From Bodo saltans (lineage: Eukaryota; Euglenozoa; Kinetoplastea; Eubodonida; Bodonidae): a stretch of 64,000 bases of DNA. Positions within the stretch are counted from its first letter, which is position 1, and each line of letters begins with the position of its first letter. The notes beneath the pieces were generated by a model that had not been told where the DNA came from, searched no databases, and worked only from the letters and a program-made list of their open reading frames with translations. Made by a program: the position numbers and the translations under genes. The stretch is taken from NCBI GenBank assembly GCA_001460835.1, contig CYKH01000238.1, positions 44,427 to 108,426 on the forward strand, in the 5' to 3' direction. Shown here in pieces: positions 25,793-35,115 of the stretch.

Positions 25793-27555
25793 ACACCGCA
25801 TCGTCCGGTAGGCCTTACCGCAAGTTTGCAGTGCCGGACATTGAAACACCAAACACCGCATCGTCCGGTAGGCCTTACCGCAAGTTTGCAGTGCCGGACA
25901 TTGAAACTCCAAACAGCCGTGAGAAGCAAAGTTCTTTCTTTGGTGGCATCGCGCAGCGCGTCATGAGAGCAGTTCGCGCGTTCTCAAGTTCTCGCGCAGT
26001 CAGCGAAGACAACGCAGCTCCGGCCTCACCTGGGCCAGTGCATGCTGCAGTAGTCTCTCAGCCAGGCTCCCCACACAGACTTCGGCATCCCAGCGCAAAT
26101 GTTTTCCCACCAGCGACGCCACTCGTGACGCTACCCCTCGGGTCGCTGCGCGGGGCTACTGACAACCGTTATGGACAACTCCCAGAAGCTCAGCCATCCC
26201 CCCTGCACGTGCCAGCTCCACAGGCACAGCAGCCCCAACAAGTCATCTACAACTTTTACTACATGAACACCCCCAGCGAGGCTGAGCAACACAACAGTAT
26301 CCCCACGATGCCAAATCGAAGCCTCTCGACGCCAGTTCACACCACGCCTCAGTGGAGGCCGCGCGTGAGCACTGGCACACCATTCCGACTGTCGCTCAAG
26401 CGTGCCAGACAAGACGACATTCCGGTTCAACCTCCGAAGGTTGAACAAGCGAGGCCGCAAGGATTGCCACGCCCTGTTCTTGGGTTTGCGGCACAAAGTT
26501 CGTTGCCACCCCAGCAAGCAACCGAGGCTGTACCTCCTACAAAAAGTTTGTTTGGTGTAGGGAGCTCAGCAAGCATTGCGCCGCCGACAACGTCGTTCGG
26601 GTTTGGCGGTGCTGCCCCAACCAAACCCGCCGAGCCGCTGAAGACTGCCGCCTCCAACTCGTTCGGAACTGCATCTGCTGGTTCTGCATCTGCAGTGCCA
26701 GAATCTGCAGCTCCCAAAGAGTCGAAGCCCGTCGTCTCAAACCCGTTTGGTGGTGCACCTGTTGCACCGAGCCCCTTCAGTGCACCAGCGGCACCAGCGG
26801 CGGCCCCCAAAGCATCGTCTGGCTTTGGTGGTTTCGTCAAGAGCGGGCCGCCTGCGGTGATTGTGGAGGAGGACGGCTTTGCCTCTGGCGCAGATAGCGG
26901 CGACGATGACGACGTGAAGGAGGTTGCGAAGCCCGCACCGACTGCCGCATTCGGCTTTGGCGGTGCTGCGACGACGAACCCGTTTGGCGCGACGCCAGCA
27001 GCAGTGACGCCTGGTGCGAACCCATTCAGCTTCGGTGGTGCGCCGCCAACGAAGGCGGCGGAGCCATCGAAGCCCGTCGTCTCGAACCCGTTTGGTGCGG
27101 CGTCAGCAGCAGTGACACCTGCCGCGAATGCGTTCAGCTTTGGCGGGGCACCGGCAGCGAAAGCTGTAGAACCATCGAAACCTGTCGTCTCAAACCCGTT
27201 TGGTGGTGCACCTGTTGCACCGAGCCCCTTCAGTGCACCAGCGGCACCAGCGGCGGCCCCCAAAGCATCGTCTGGCTTTGGTGGTTTCGTCAAGAGCGGG
27301 CCGCCTGCGGTGATTGTGGAGGAGGACGGCTTTGCCTCTGGCGCAGATAGCGGCGACGATGACGACGTGAGGGAGGTTGCGAAGCCCGCACCCACAGCCG
27401 CATTCGGCTTTGGCGGTGCTGCGACGACGAACCCGTTTGGCGCCGCACCAGCACCGGCGACCACCTCGAACCCATTCAGCTTCGGTGCACCGTCTGGGAC
27501 TGCAACACCGAGCCCGTTCGGCGGAACAAACCCTTTTTCATTCGGAGGGAAATAG
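25759..27555 (+). CDS. FG-repeat nucleoporin
   Basis: 598 residues from the ATG at 25759. FG nucleoporins line the nuclear pore channel and bind transport receptors. The C-terminal two thirds carry many FG units of several kinds: GFGG, NPFG, FSFG, SPFG and SFGFGG, spaced by Ala/Pro/Thr-rich linkers. A 90-residue segment with an acidic centre (GADSGDDDDV) occurs twice (26731-26990 and 27184-27442). The N-terminus has a doubled 20-residue block and a basic amphipathic stretch (FFGGIAQRVMRAVRAFSS) that, as in Nup1/Nup60/Nup153-type basket proteins, might bind membrane or the pore. The central Pro-rich part is unique. Class within kinetoplastid NUPs is not assigned. Confidence 0.9.
   Translation: MVGKEKSVSVVHTASSGRPYRKFAVPDIETPNTASSGRPYRKFAVPDIETPNSREKQSSFFGGIAQRVMRAVRAFSSSRAVSEDNAAPASPGPVHAAVVSQPGSPHRLRHPSANVFPPATPLVTLPLGSLRGATDNRYGQLPEAQPSPLHVPAPQAQQPQQVIYNFYYMNTPSEAEQHNSIPTMPNRSLSTPVHTTPQWRPRVSTGTPFRLSLKRARQDDIPVQPPKVEQARPQGLPRPVLGFAAQSSLPPQQATEAVPPTKSLFGVGSSASIAPPTTSFGFGGAAPTKPAEPLKTAASNSFGTASAGSASAVPESAAPKESKPVVSNPFGGAPVAPSPFSAPAAPAAAPKASSGFGGFVKSGPPAVIVEEDGFASGADSGDDDDVKEVAKPAPTAAFGFGGAATTNPFGATPAAVTPGANPFSFGGAPPTKAAEPSKPVVSNPFGAASAAVTPAANAFSFGGAPAAKAVEPSKPVVSNPFGGAPVAPSPFSAPAAPAAAPKASSGFGGFVKSGPPAVIVEEDGFASGADSGDDDDVREVAKPAPTAAFGFGGAATTNPFGAAPAPATTSNPFSFGAPSGTATPSPFGGTNPFSFGGK
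25793..25912 (+). repeat. 60-bp in-frame tandem duplication
   Basis: Units 25793-25852 and 25853-25912 differ by one base near the end. They encode the same 20-residue block (SSGRPYRKFAVPDIE core) twice at the start of the nucleoporin. The unit is a multiple of three, so the frame survives. Confidence 0.92.
26731..27442 (+). repeat. Two 260-bp in-frame FG-domain repeats, 453 bp apart
   Basis: Copies 26731-26990 and 27184-27442 are almost identical and code for the same SNPFGGAPVAPSPF to AATTNPFGA block, including the acidic GADSGDDDDV centre. The space between is other FG sequence, so this is a gene-internal amplification, common in FG proteins. Confidence 0.85.
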
Positions 27556-27675
27556 GAGCGTTTTAGGAATTGCGTGTTTGTGATGCACATTCTAAGAGGT
27601 TATTGGACACACTGAGCTTTGTACAAACACGTTTCTTTATCTTACTCATAATTAACTCAGGATCATAGTTTTGAG

Positions 27676-29442
27676 ATGGACGCCGATGTGAGGAGAGAAG
27701 AGATCCAACGACGACTGCGTGATTTGCAACGAGAGCGCACTATTTCGGAGAAAAGCGTTGCGCAGCTTAGTCGAGTCGTAGGAGGTGTGGAACTTATCAT
27801 CAAAGCAGGCGATCGTGTCACCATCACCGACGATGGGAGCATATTTGATGCTGCCGAACGCGACCCGTTGAAGAAGATGTACTGCGGGGAGTCTGGCATT
27901 GTGACGCTGACGTTGTCGGACTTCAACGGTGTTGGTGAGGCAGTGGAAGTAAAGTTCGTTGACGGGTGTTCGCACACATATTCACTCAACTGTGTGGATG
28001 GGTTTGTGAGCAAACCTGAACGAAAGGTGCTCGGAGTTGTATCGTCCACGAAATCGTCTCACGTCAACGTGAACGCTGCTCTTGACGCGCCTGCCGCACC
28101 GGAGCAGTCGCTTGCTGCACCGAGTTGGTCGTCCCTGCGCAAGCACACATCGCTGCGAAGCGTGGCATCATCGAAGCAACCAGCGACCGACAGCACACAG
28201 ACACCGGAACCATCAGTACCTGCGATGGAGAGCACAGTGGGTTCCAGCAGCAGTCTGAGCAGCAGCATTGTGGTGCCACCTGTACGGATTGAAGCTGCTC
28301 GTCAAGAGCTGCTACAAACCCATGAGCCGAGAGCCAGCGCAATTGTGCCTCGAGCCTCGTCTTCAGAGGTGCCGAAGGGCATCAGCCCTGCCCCAGTCCT
28401 CACTCTCAAGGTAACACCGCGAACAGTATTTGACAACGATGAAAGCGACGACCTTGATTTGCTGAAGTCTCCGCGAGAAGATTTTTTACGAACAGAGTCG
28501 TGGGCGCAGGAAAAGCGCTATTCTCCAGCGATCGCATCCATGTCCCCCGTTGCCATGATGCAGTTGACCTCGCAGATTCCTCCATGCCCTCCTGCGTACA
28601 CTCCGAAATTTCCTTTAGGTGACCCGAGGAGCCTCATTCCCCGCCCTCAGTCTGAATCTACTGGAGTGAAGTGCTGCACCCTTACTACATCAGAGGACTA
28701 TGCAAGCTGCAGCCCACGAACACGGCGCACTCGAACCCGTGATGTTGCGTTCCGGTCCCATCAAAGCACACTCGACGCAATGCTCGCGGCCTGCACGACG
28801 GAGTTAGGTTGGGCACGTGAGGGGCGAAGGGTGACACGCTTATTCGTTGCGCCACAGGGCCAAGAGGTCATGTACGCTGATATGGTGCGTGATGGCTGCC
28901 ACCTCGTCGCCAGCGACGGTGAGGCGTTTACCGCACCGCTCCACGACTTTCCCAGCGCAAGGTCTGCGGCTAGCTCTGCGGCGTTGGGCGTACGGTCGGG
29001 GAGACCCACGTCGCCGTTCTCTGCGCGGCCAAAGCTCCCGGTAGCCGCCGCATCTCCTAGTGGAATTTCATTTCAAAAACCAAAAGTAGTTCGTGTGTAC
29101 ATCAACGGTGAGTATGGAGATGTGCAAGGCGATCACCTTCCCTTCCGCACTGTGACCATTAGACCAACATGCAAGACGATCAAGTCCGTCTACACCTTGT
29201 TGGACAGGGAACTGCAGTGGAACACACTGGGCAGGCACGTTGACCTTCTGTACTCGTCACGTGGGGATGTGATTACGACGCTAGAGGCCATCGTGGACGG
29301 AGAAAGTATCGTCGCTTCATCTGGTGATCGGTTCATTATTCCTAGAAGCACATCTATCTTGCATCGAGAGAATCAGTCACTTGATGAGGGTGCGGCGCGG
29401 CGCATGAAGTCGCCTGTGCGCCCGCGGTCGCCGTACCATTAG
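27676..29442 (+). CDS. Doublecortin-domain protein (two DCX-like modules)
   Basis: 588 residues from the ATG at 27676. Residues about 1-25 are a short coiled coil (EIQRRLRDLQRER). A beta-rich module follows (KAGDRVTITDDGSIFDAAE, GIVTLTLSDFNG). Residues 120-340 are disordered Ser/Pro. Two doublecortin-like modules end the protein. In the last (about 470-570) KVVRVYINGEYG matches the DCX opening (xRVYxNGD), TIKSVYTLLDRELQW is the central helix, VDLLYSSRGDVITTLEAIVD is the LYTxxGxxVxxLxxL segment and SGDRFI closes it. The middle module (about 365-425) shows TRLFVAPQGQEVMYADMV with the same order. DCX domains bind microtubule lattices, which suits a flagellar or subpellicular protein. The family assignment is by motif order. 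Confidence 0.72.
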   Translation: MDADVRREEIQRRLRDLQRERTISEKSVAQLSRVVGGVELIIKAGDRVTITDDGSIFDAAERDPLKKMYCGESGIVTLTLSDFNGVGEAVEVKFVDGCSHTYSLNCVDGFVSKPERKVLGVVSSTKSSHVNVNAALDAPAAPEQSLAAPSWSSLRKHTSLRSVASSKQPATDSTQTPEPSVPAMESTVGSSSSLSSSIVVPPVRIEAARQELLQTHEPRASAIVPRASSSEVPKGISPAPVLTLKVTPRTVFDNDESDDLDLLKSPREDFLRTESWAQEKRYSPAIASMSPVAMMQLTSQIPPCPPAYTPKFPLGDPRSLIPRPQSESTGVKCCTLTTSEDYASCSPRTRRTRTRDVAFRSHQSTLDAMLAACTTELGWAREGRRVTRLFVAPQGQEVMYADMVRDGCHLVASDGEAFTAPLHDFPSARSAASSAALGVRSGRPTSPFSARPKLPVAAASPSGISFQKPKVVRVYINGEYGDVQGDHLPFRTVTIRPTCKTIKSVYTLLDRELQWNTLGRHVDLLYSSRGDVITTLEAIVDGESIVASSGDRFIIPRSTSILHRENQSLDEGAARRMKSPVRPRSPYH

Positions 29443-29597
29443 AGCGAGAGCGAGAGAGACGATAACGCCTTCCGAGTTCTCTGAGAGCGAGGCACACTTT
29501 TTGAAACTTAGCAACTCTCTTCATTGCACAATTTCAGTATTTAAGAAGAGGAATCAATAACCTTTATTAATCACGATTCATCACCCAAACATTAGAG

Positions 29598-31372
29598 ATG
29601 TCTCAGTTGTTGTACGGGCCAACCACGCCGCTTCAACCCGCCGCACCAACGCCAAAAGATATTGTTGAAAAAAAACGCTTCAACCCGCCGCACCAACGCC
29701 AAAAGATATTGTTGAGTCCGAGCATATGGTGGAGATTATTCAGCGCCATTCCGTTGTCAACAGATCTGCACATGTGCTGAGCTACGTGGAATCCGTGGCC
29801 TATGTGATGGTGACCTTGTGCAACTTGAAGCGACAACAGCAGCAGCGCATAGAGAGTGGTAACGGTGAGGAGGACGGGACCACTGGGAGTAGTGCCGCGT
29901 CGAATGTTGAGTCGTACCCCACGTGGGCCAAGGCGTTTGCTTTCGGTTCATCTGGGCTCGAGGCGAATGTGACATCCAGTGACATCGATGTGTATGTTGG
30001 CCGAGTTCCAAACTTGCCCCCCTGCCCACTTCCCTTCTCGCCCCCTTTCTTACGTTTCAAATATCTATCACATCTGCCACAATGTTGTTCTTCGTTTCCT
30101 TTCATTTTTATTAGACTTCTCGTTTGTCCCCTAACAATCACTCCCCAGCTGTTCTTGGCTGCGTTCCCGGCGATCTTAAAGCAGCGCGGGATCGAAGATG
30201 CAGTGACAGTGTCCGCTGCCAGAGTCCCAGTGGTGAAGTTCATGCTCAACGATATTTCAGTCGATGTGGTGTGTGTATCCTACGCAAGTGCATCTGCTCC
30301 TGCAGAGAAGGACTTTCTTCCACTCTCTGTGTTCCAGTGTATCTCGAAGGAAACGAGGCAAAGTGTGCAAGGATTCAGGACGGTGCTAGAGATCCGCAGG
30401 CGTATCCCGGTGCCCCTCGACGTGTACAGCACGACGCTGAGGGCAATCAAGTTCTGGGCCATGCAACGCAAGGTGTACGGTAACAACTATTGCTACCCGG
30501 CTGGGGTATCGTTAGCTGTTATGGTGGCGCGTGTGTGTCAAGTGTTTCCTGCAAGTCTGCCAAGTGCAGTTGTACGATTTTTCTTTCTGTTTTATCGACA
30601 ATGGCTAGGAAAGCAAACTACGGTGTCGCCGCTGTTTATCACAGAGCGCTTGAAGCCCGACCCACCACCAAGGATTCATGGGATGTGGGACACGTGGGAC
30701 CCACTGCGTGATGCATGCAAGGAGGACCTCTTGCCTGTGCTGAACCCAGCGTATCCCCATAACAACACCTGTTACAACGTCGGACGAAGCGGCCGAGACC
30801 ACTTCTATCGTGAGATTGTGCGAGCCAACGCCATCATTCAGCAGCAACAGACGCCAGCCACCGCCACGATTAGGTGGGACGATGTGTGGCCAGCGTATCG
30901 ACTAGGTGATGAGTACAACCATTTTATGATTGTTGAGGTGGCAGAGATGAATGGGCTTAGTTCCTCAGAGAGACAAGGATTTGACAGCTGGGCATTGTTG
31001 ATTGAGAGTAAGTTGAAGATTCTTTTGTTTTCATTAGAGTGCTGGTGTGAGGTTCGTATGTGGCCAAAGAGGCTGAGCTCCACGATGCGATGCCAGAAGG
31101 GCAGGGCATGGGCTATCGGTGTGAAGACGGGCGGGCCAGACCCGTGGACGTACCCCATTGAATTCCTGAGCAGGATAGCAATGTCAGTAGAAGAGTTTCG
31201 GTTTGCAGTTGAGGAAATGGGACTTCGAGGGGCAAACGCGTTCCCTCGTGTGGTATCGAGCATGCCAAGCCCTGTTTGCTTTTTGATGACCTCGTTAGAT
31301 GCTGGACTACCTGAAGATTTGATGCCAACACCTCGCACAACTACGGCCAAGAGGGGCCGCACTGATGACTAA
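29598..31372 (+). CDS. Canonical nuclear poly(A) polymerase, interrupted by an intron and by a short duplication
   Basis: Poly(A) polymerase adds A tails to RNA 3' ends. Seen: N-terminal YGPTTPLQPAAPT (canonical PAPs have xGVTxPIS), nucleotidyltransferase box FGSSGLEANV plus SSDIDV, third catalytic Asp in DISVDVVCV, RAIKFWAMQRKVYG, the VARVCQVFP segment, WDPLRDACKEDLLPVLNPAYP and NTCYNVGRSGRDHF. A 123-nt segment (29992-30114) splits the palm and is very probably an intron; removing it gives SDIDVLLVCP, the expected strand. A 47-bp shift from a duplicated block (29629-29715) puts the first 27 codons in another frame from the rest; otherwise the ATG at 29726 would start the main frame (507 residues spliced). 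The C-terminus ends with a basic KRGR. Gene symbol left empty because PAP1/PAP2 cannot be told apart here. Confidence 0.88.
29629..29715 (+). repeat. 40-bp direct repeat with A7 spacer, breaks the PAP start
   Basis: Copies 29629-29668 and 29676-29715 are identical, with seven A between. Removing one 47-bp period joins the N-terminal frame to the main frame exactly (VES then EHMVE), so it is a disrupting duplication. The A7 spacer is odd for a simple slippage event. Confidence 0.92.
29992..30114 (+). other. Candidate cis-spliced intron in poly(A) polymerase
   Basis: It begins GTATGT and ends in a long pyrimidine tract (30087-30110) followed by TTAG at 30111-30114. It is 123 nt, a multiple of three, and has no stop in the gene frame, so translation of DNA reads through and inserts 41 residues rich in Pro, Phe, Leu and Cys. 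Without it, exon 1 (ending GT, split codon) joins A to give Val and the palm reads SDIDVLLVCP, as in other poly(A) polymerases. CTTAC at 30049-30053 could be the branch region. Other splice pairs, such as GT at 29996 with AG at 30148, also keep frame but remove a conserved strand. Confidence 0.8.
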
Positions 31373-31512
31373 TAAAGCAATCACACACTTTCTATTTCGT
31401 GCATTTTGAACTGATTTGCTGTTTTGTGCTACAATCCTTCCTTTGCGTTGTGTTGAATGAATCACTAGGAATTGTACACCACACACACACAAAAAAGCGA
31501 AACGTTAACACA

Positions 31513-34470
31513 ATGTCATTATTTCACGACGACCCCTTTGACGTGATTTCTGAAGGTGCACCTGCTGAGCAAGAAGGCGGCGAAGAGGAGCAATCCGCAG
31601 GTGAGTCTCACAACCAAGAAGCCCAAGAGGAAGATGCTCTCCACCGAGACGCTCCCCAGGACGAGCAAGATGCAACAAATGAGGTACTTGGCGACGATGA
31701 GGAGGCGACCCTTGCTGACGTTGCCGCCGAGAGCGACATTGAGCGCCCACGGAAGAGATCGCGGCCACAGTCGCCAGTTGACGGTGAGGATCAGCGTGAT
31801 GCCAGTGAGCAAGAAGCAAATGGCGCAGTCCAGCTCCCAGAGGAAACTGAACCTGCTGTTGCTGTCGTAGGGCCTAGTGAAGTCTTCGTTGAGCAGCAGC
31901 GTCAGCTGTCGCTCTCAGAACTCGTCGCCAAGTCCACACAGCTTGAGCTACAACTGCAGGCATCAAGAGCGCAACGGGAAACCCTTCAACAGCTGCTAAG
32001 TAACACAAAAGATCAGCTCGAACGGCGTGTCGCGGAGCTGGGTGCTGAAGCCTCTGCTGTGGCCAAAAGCGGTGATGAAATTCTGAAGTCGGTGACGGCA
32101 CAACACACGTCGTCCATTGAGTCAATGATGGCAGCAGCCACTGAGGCGCGGCTTTCTCTTTCTGCTGCTGAGCGAGGATTCAGAGAGCAGAAGTACTGGC
32201 AGCATCGATCAGAGTTCCTAGAAGACGCACTGAGTTGGCAGCAACGATCTGCGGGATTGTGGCGTGATGCATTCGAGTGTGCACAAAAGAAGACATCCCA
32301 CCACACTGACGCGACAAAACTGATGAGCTCCACCCATCAAGACGTGGAACTCCTGCGCTCTGCATTAGCGCCCAGCAACGCTATCGTGCAAAGTATCACA
32401 TCAGCGCAGGGGTGGTTGGACTCTCTTGCCACCACTGGAGATGACGAGGGCGCCGCTACGATTCGTCTGCCGCTGGAGAAACGCGCACTCCTCCACAAGC
32501 TGCTTCAGATGACGGCGGAACACGTCTCTGATATTGCCACTGATCACGATGCCCTTGCAGCAGCCTTGGGGAAAAGCTACCAACAAATCGATCAGCTCAA
32601 GCGCACCCTAAGTGTAAGCGGTCTCGCTGATTTGGAACCTCGCATCGCGCTGCTGAGAGAAATGGTGGACCGCCAACACAGCGGCACCTACGTTGCCCCC
32701 GAAGAGACGGAGCTTAGACTCAAGTTGAAGTCGCTCCAAGATCGCAATAGTTTGCTCGAAGCTGTTGTGGCGTCGCACATCGCGAAGGTTGACCTCATTC
32801 CTAACGCTACGTCTGTTGTCCCACATGTCCTTAAAGATAGAATCGCTCGATGTGAGGTCCTTGAAAAGGAAATCACAGACTTGCGTTGTGAGGTTGCGTA
32901 CCTTCAACGCCTTCGAGGGACTGAGGGGGCCGTTGACTTGCCGCTTCAACAAGGAGATGGAACACCATCGCAACGAACTGGAAAAGACACTCTGCTGGAA
33001 GTTTGTGCGCAGCAGTGGCTTGAGCGAGCTCGCTCCGCCACTCAGTTATTACTGGCATCGTGTGATCCAAGCGAAGATCGTCGCTCGCTCGCACTCACCA
33101 CTCTCCAACTGCTGCATGCCCTTGCGGCAGGACAACATCAGTCTGTTATGCTGGAGCATCTCCGGAATACAAACGCACTTCTTCACTCGCAGCTCGCGTC
33201 GTGCCAACATCTTTGTGAGGTACTCTTTGCTGTGCCTGCTGTAACGACGGTCACCGGCGAGGATGCTTCAGAATGGATTTCTTGTGTTGAGCAAGCAATG
33301 TCCCAAATGAAAGAATGCATTGCGAGCGTCGGAGCAAGCCACACTCTCGACGACTTGACCACTGCGTGTGCAACCATCAATGCTACTATGGACGCGACGC
33401 TCACGAAACACGGTGCGTCATTGCAGGCGTCCCTCATCGAAGGGCAGGATCGTTATCGTAAGGCGATGGGGTTCCTTATCTCTGCACTCAACCATGCAGA
33501 TGCTGCGTTGTGCGCGTCCGCGGGAGTAGAACATCGTCCTATTGCCGAGGTGCCACTCGATGCGTTTGAAATGCAGCCTGCAGTGCTCACCGTGCGCTCC
33601 GTGGTAGCACCGGCAGCTGCAAACACCGCTGACGTGAAGCGTGTGCTCGCAGCGCAAGTGGATGCCAACAAAGCAGCCATTGCATCGTTGACAGCCTCGC
33701 TACGATCTCAAATTTCATTCCACGAGAAGAGATGGGAATGGGTGGTGTCACAGGAGGGCAACCACGCCGTGAAGGAGCTCGCCCTTGCGCAGGATGCTGT
33801 GCGCTCAACGACGTCATTGCTTGCTGCTTCCAACGAACGATGCGAAGAGGCCCTGAAAGGTGCAGCAAATGCAGCGCAACTGCAGAAGCGGTTAAGTGAG
33901 AAAGAAGAGAGAGTGACTTCGTTGGAGTCTCAATTTAAGATCAGCCAAGACGCGTTGTCCAAATCTCGCCAAGAATTGGCAGCCCTGAATAAAGAGCGCA
34001 CTGCTGCATCGGCGTCTGCTGACGCTGCAATTGCCACGCTAAACCGAACCGTTGAGAAGCTCGAGGCGGATCTTGTCGAGGCGCGTCAAGCACTCATTGC
34101 TGCACAAGAGGAGAGCAATAATGTGTGGGCCAACGAAGACGATGCTCCAGCGGTGGAGGCGGACAACGAAGAGTTTCAAGAGGTGCACCACCAAGTGGTT
34201 GAGGCACCGGAGAATGACGAAGTAGCAGGCCCCGTTGACAACATGACTCTTGAAGCAGAAGACCTGCAAACCACCCAAGAGAACGGATACGATGAGAGTG
34301 AGGCCAACCACAACGATGATGGTGACGGTGATGCTGCCTTAGACGACAATGAGGTGGTGCCGGACAACGATGCCGCTGAAGAAGAAGAAGACACTCAATT
34401 GGAAAGCGAAGCCACTATTCAAACTACAGATGATGCTGAGGCGTCTGGAGTCACATCAACAGATGAGTGA
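31513..34470 (+). CDS. Long coiled-coil protein, acidic tail, unknown function
   Basis: 985 residues from the ATG at 31513; the open frame upstream is leader sequence with a TTG/GTG. The first 120 residues are acidic and Glu/Gln rich. From about 145 to 270 and 770 to 900 the chain is heptad-like (QRQLSLSELVAKSTQLELQL, RLSEKEERVTSLESQFKIS). Between them are long alpha-helical stretches with Cys and His scattered. The last 100 residues are strongly acidic. A KRSRPQ cluster near residue 80 is a possible nuclear localisation signal. There is no motor, TM or enzyme motif. It might be a structural protein of the flagellum, kinetochore or nucleus; dynactin p150 was considered, but there is no CAP-Gly domain. 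Confidence 0.75.
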   Translation: MSLFHDDPFDVISEGAPAEQEGGEEEQSAGESHNQEAQEEDALHRDAPQDEQDATNEVLGDDEEATLADVAAESDIERPRKRSRPQSPVDGEDQRDASEQEANGAVQLPEETEPAVAVVGPSEVFVEQQRQLSLSELVAKSTQLELQLQASRAQRETLQQLLSNTKDQLERRVAELGAEASAVAKSGDEILKSVTAQHTSSIESMMAAATEARLSLSAAERGFREQKYWQHRSEFLEDALSWQQRSAGLWRDAFECAQKKTSHHTDATKLMSSTHQDVELLRSALAPSNAIVQSITSAQGWLDSLATTGDDEGAATIRLPLEKRALLHKLLQMTAEHVSDIATDHDALAAALGKSYQQIDQLKRTLSVSGLADLEPRIALLREMVDRQHSGTYVAPEETELRLKLKSLQDRNSLLEAVVASHIAKVDLIPNATSVVPHVLKDRIARCEVLEKEITDLRCEVAYLQRLRGTEGAVDLPLQQGDGTPSQRTGKDTLLEVCAQQWLERARSATQLLLASCDPSEDRRSLALTTLQLLHALAAGQHQSVMLEHLRNTNALLHSQLASCQHLCEVLFAVPAVTTVTGEDASEWISCVEQAMSQMKECIASVGASHTLDDLTTACATINATMDATLTKHGASLQASLIEGQDRYRKAMGFLISALNHADAALCASAGVEHRPIAEVPLDAFEMQPAVLTVRSVVAPAAANTADVKRVLAAQVDANKAAIASLTASLRSQISFHEKRWEWVVSQEGNHAVKELALAQDAVRSTTSLLAASNERCEEALKGAANAAQLQKRLSEKEERVTSLESQFKISQDALSKSRQELAALNKERTAASASADAAIATLNRTVEKLEADLVEARQALIAAQEESNNVWANEDDAPAVEADNEEFQEVHHQVVEAPENDEVAGPVDNMTLEAEDLQTTQENGYDESEANHNDDGDGDAALDDNEVVPDNDAAEEEEDTQLESEATIQTTDDAEASGVTSTDE

Positions 34471-34580
34471 TGGTTGATAAATGTTGTTTATTCACAATGT
34501 TATAACATCCTACCCAACAATCTATGAATGACCTACACATTTCTCTGATTTCATTTTGAATAACGTTCAAAAGGGCACAA

Positions 34581-35093
34581 ACACTACCATCATCGTGGGG
34601 AAATCTTACTGCTTTGACACAGTTGCGCCTTAATGGAAATAAACTCAACGGATCCCTCCCATCGTCGTGGGGGAACATGAGTAGCATCCAGAGCATGGAC
34701 CTGAGCTCCAATTCTCTTGTCGGTACACTTCCATCGTCGTGGGTAAACCTTCACAGAATCCAGACTATCGCTCTGAACTTCAATTCCCTCACCGGCACGC
34801 TTCCATCATCGTGGCACAACTTAAGCACTTTGAACAAGCTCGGCCTATATGGAAATAAACTCAACGGATCCCTTCCATCGTCGTGGGAAGACATGATCAG
34901 CATCCAGACGATGGACGTGAGCTCCAATGCCCTCAGCGGCACGCTTCCATCATCGTGGGGAAATCTTGTCGCCTTGAGCCGGCTGTACCTTGATGGAAAC
35001 ATACTCAACGGATTTCTTCCATCGGCGTGGGGGAACATGAGCAGCATGAAATACTTGTCCTGGGCATCACAATGTACCCAAGTGGTTCGGTGA
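34581..35093 (+). pseudogene. Plant-type leucine-rich-repeat relic
   Basis: About six and a half repeats of 24 residues, each LPSSWGNMSSIQSMDLSSN-like (LxxLxLxxNxLxGxLPxxW), the plant-type LRR also used in Leishmania PSA and other kinetoplastid surface proteins. No signal peptide or proper start precedes it: an in-frame stop is just before 34557 and the first Met is inside a repeat at about 34677. It ends abruptly after MKYLSW. Upstream of it are only leader-like bases. This is a fragment of a surface LRR gene, broken at both ends. Whether it once belonged with the multi-TM remnant at 39.5-40.8 kb cannot be shown here. Confidence 0.7.
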
Positions 35094-35115
35094 GCCGAGT
35101 CGTAATGTCGTCACG

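Noticed and set aside
26427-27590. Long minus-strand ORF (387 codons) opposite the FG nucleoporin
   Set aside because: It is the antisense of the Gly/Ala/Pro-rich FG repeats, where stop codons are rare on both strands; no other gene is on the minus strand.
29996-30148. Alternative PAP intron, GT at 29996 to CCCCAG at 30148
   Set aside because: Keeps frame, but removes the conserved LLVCPxxI strand and uses a weaker donor than GTATGT.
33183-33868. Minus-strand ORFs inside the coiled-coil gene
   Set aside because: Antisense shadows with overlapping frames and no motif.
31513-34470. Dynactin p150 as identity of the coiled-coil protein
   Set aside because: No CAP-Gly domain and only general coiled-coil likeness.
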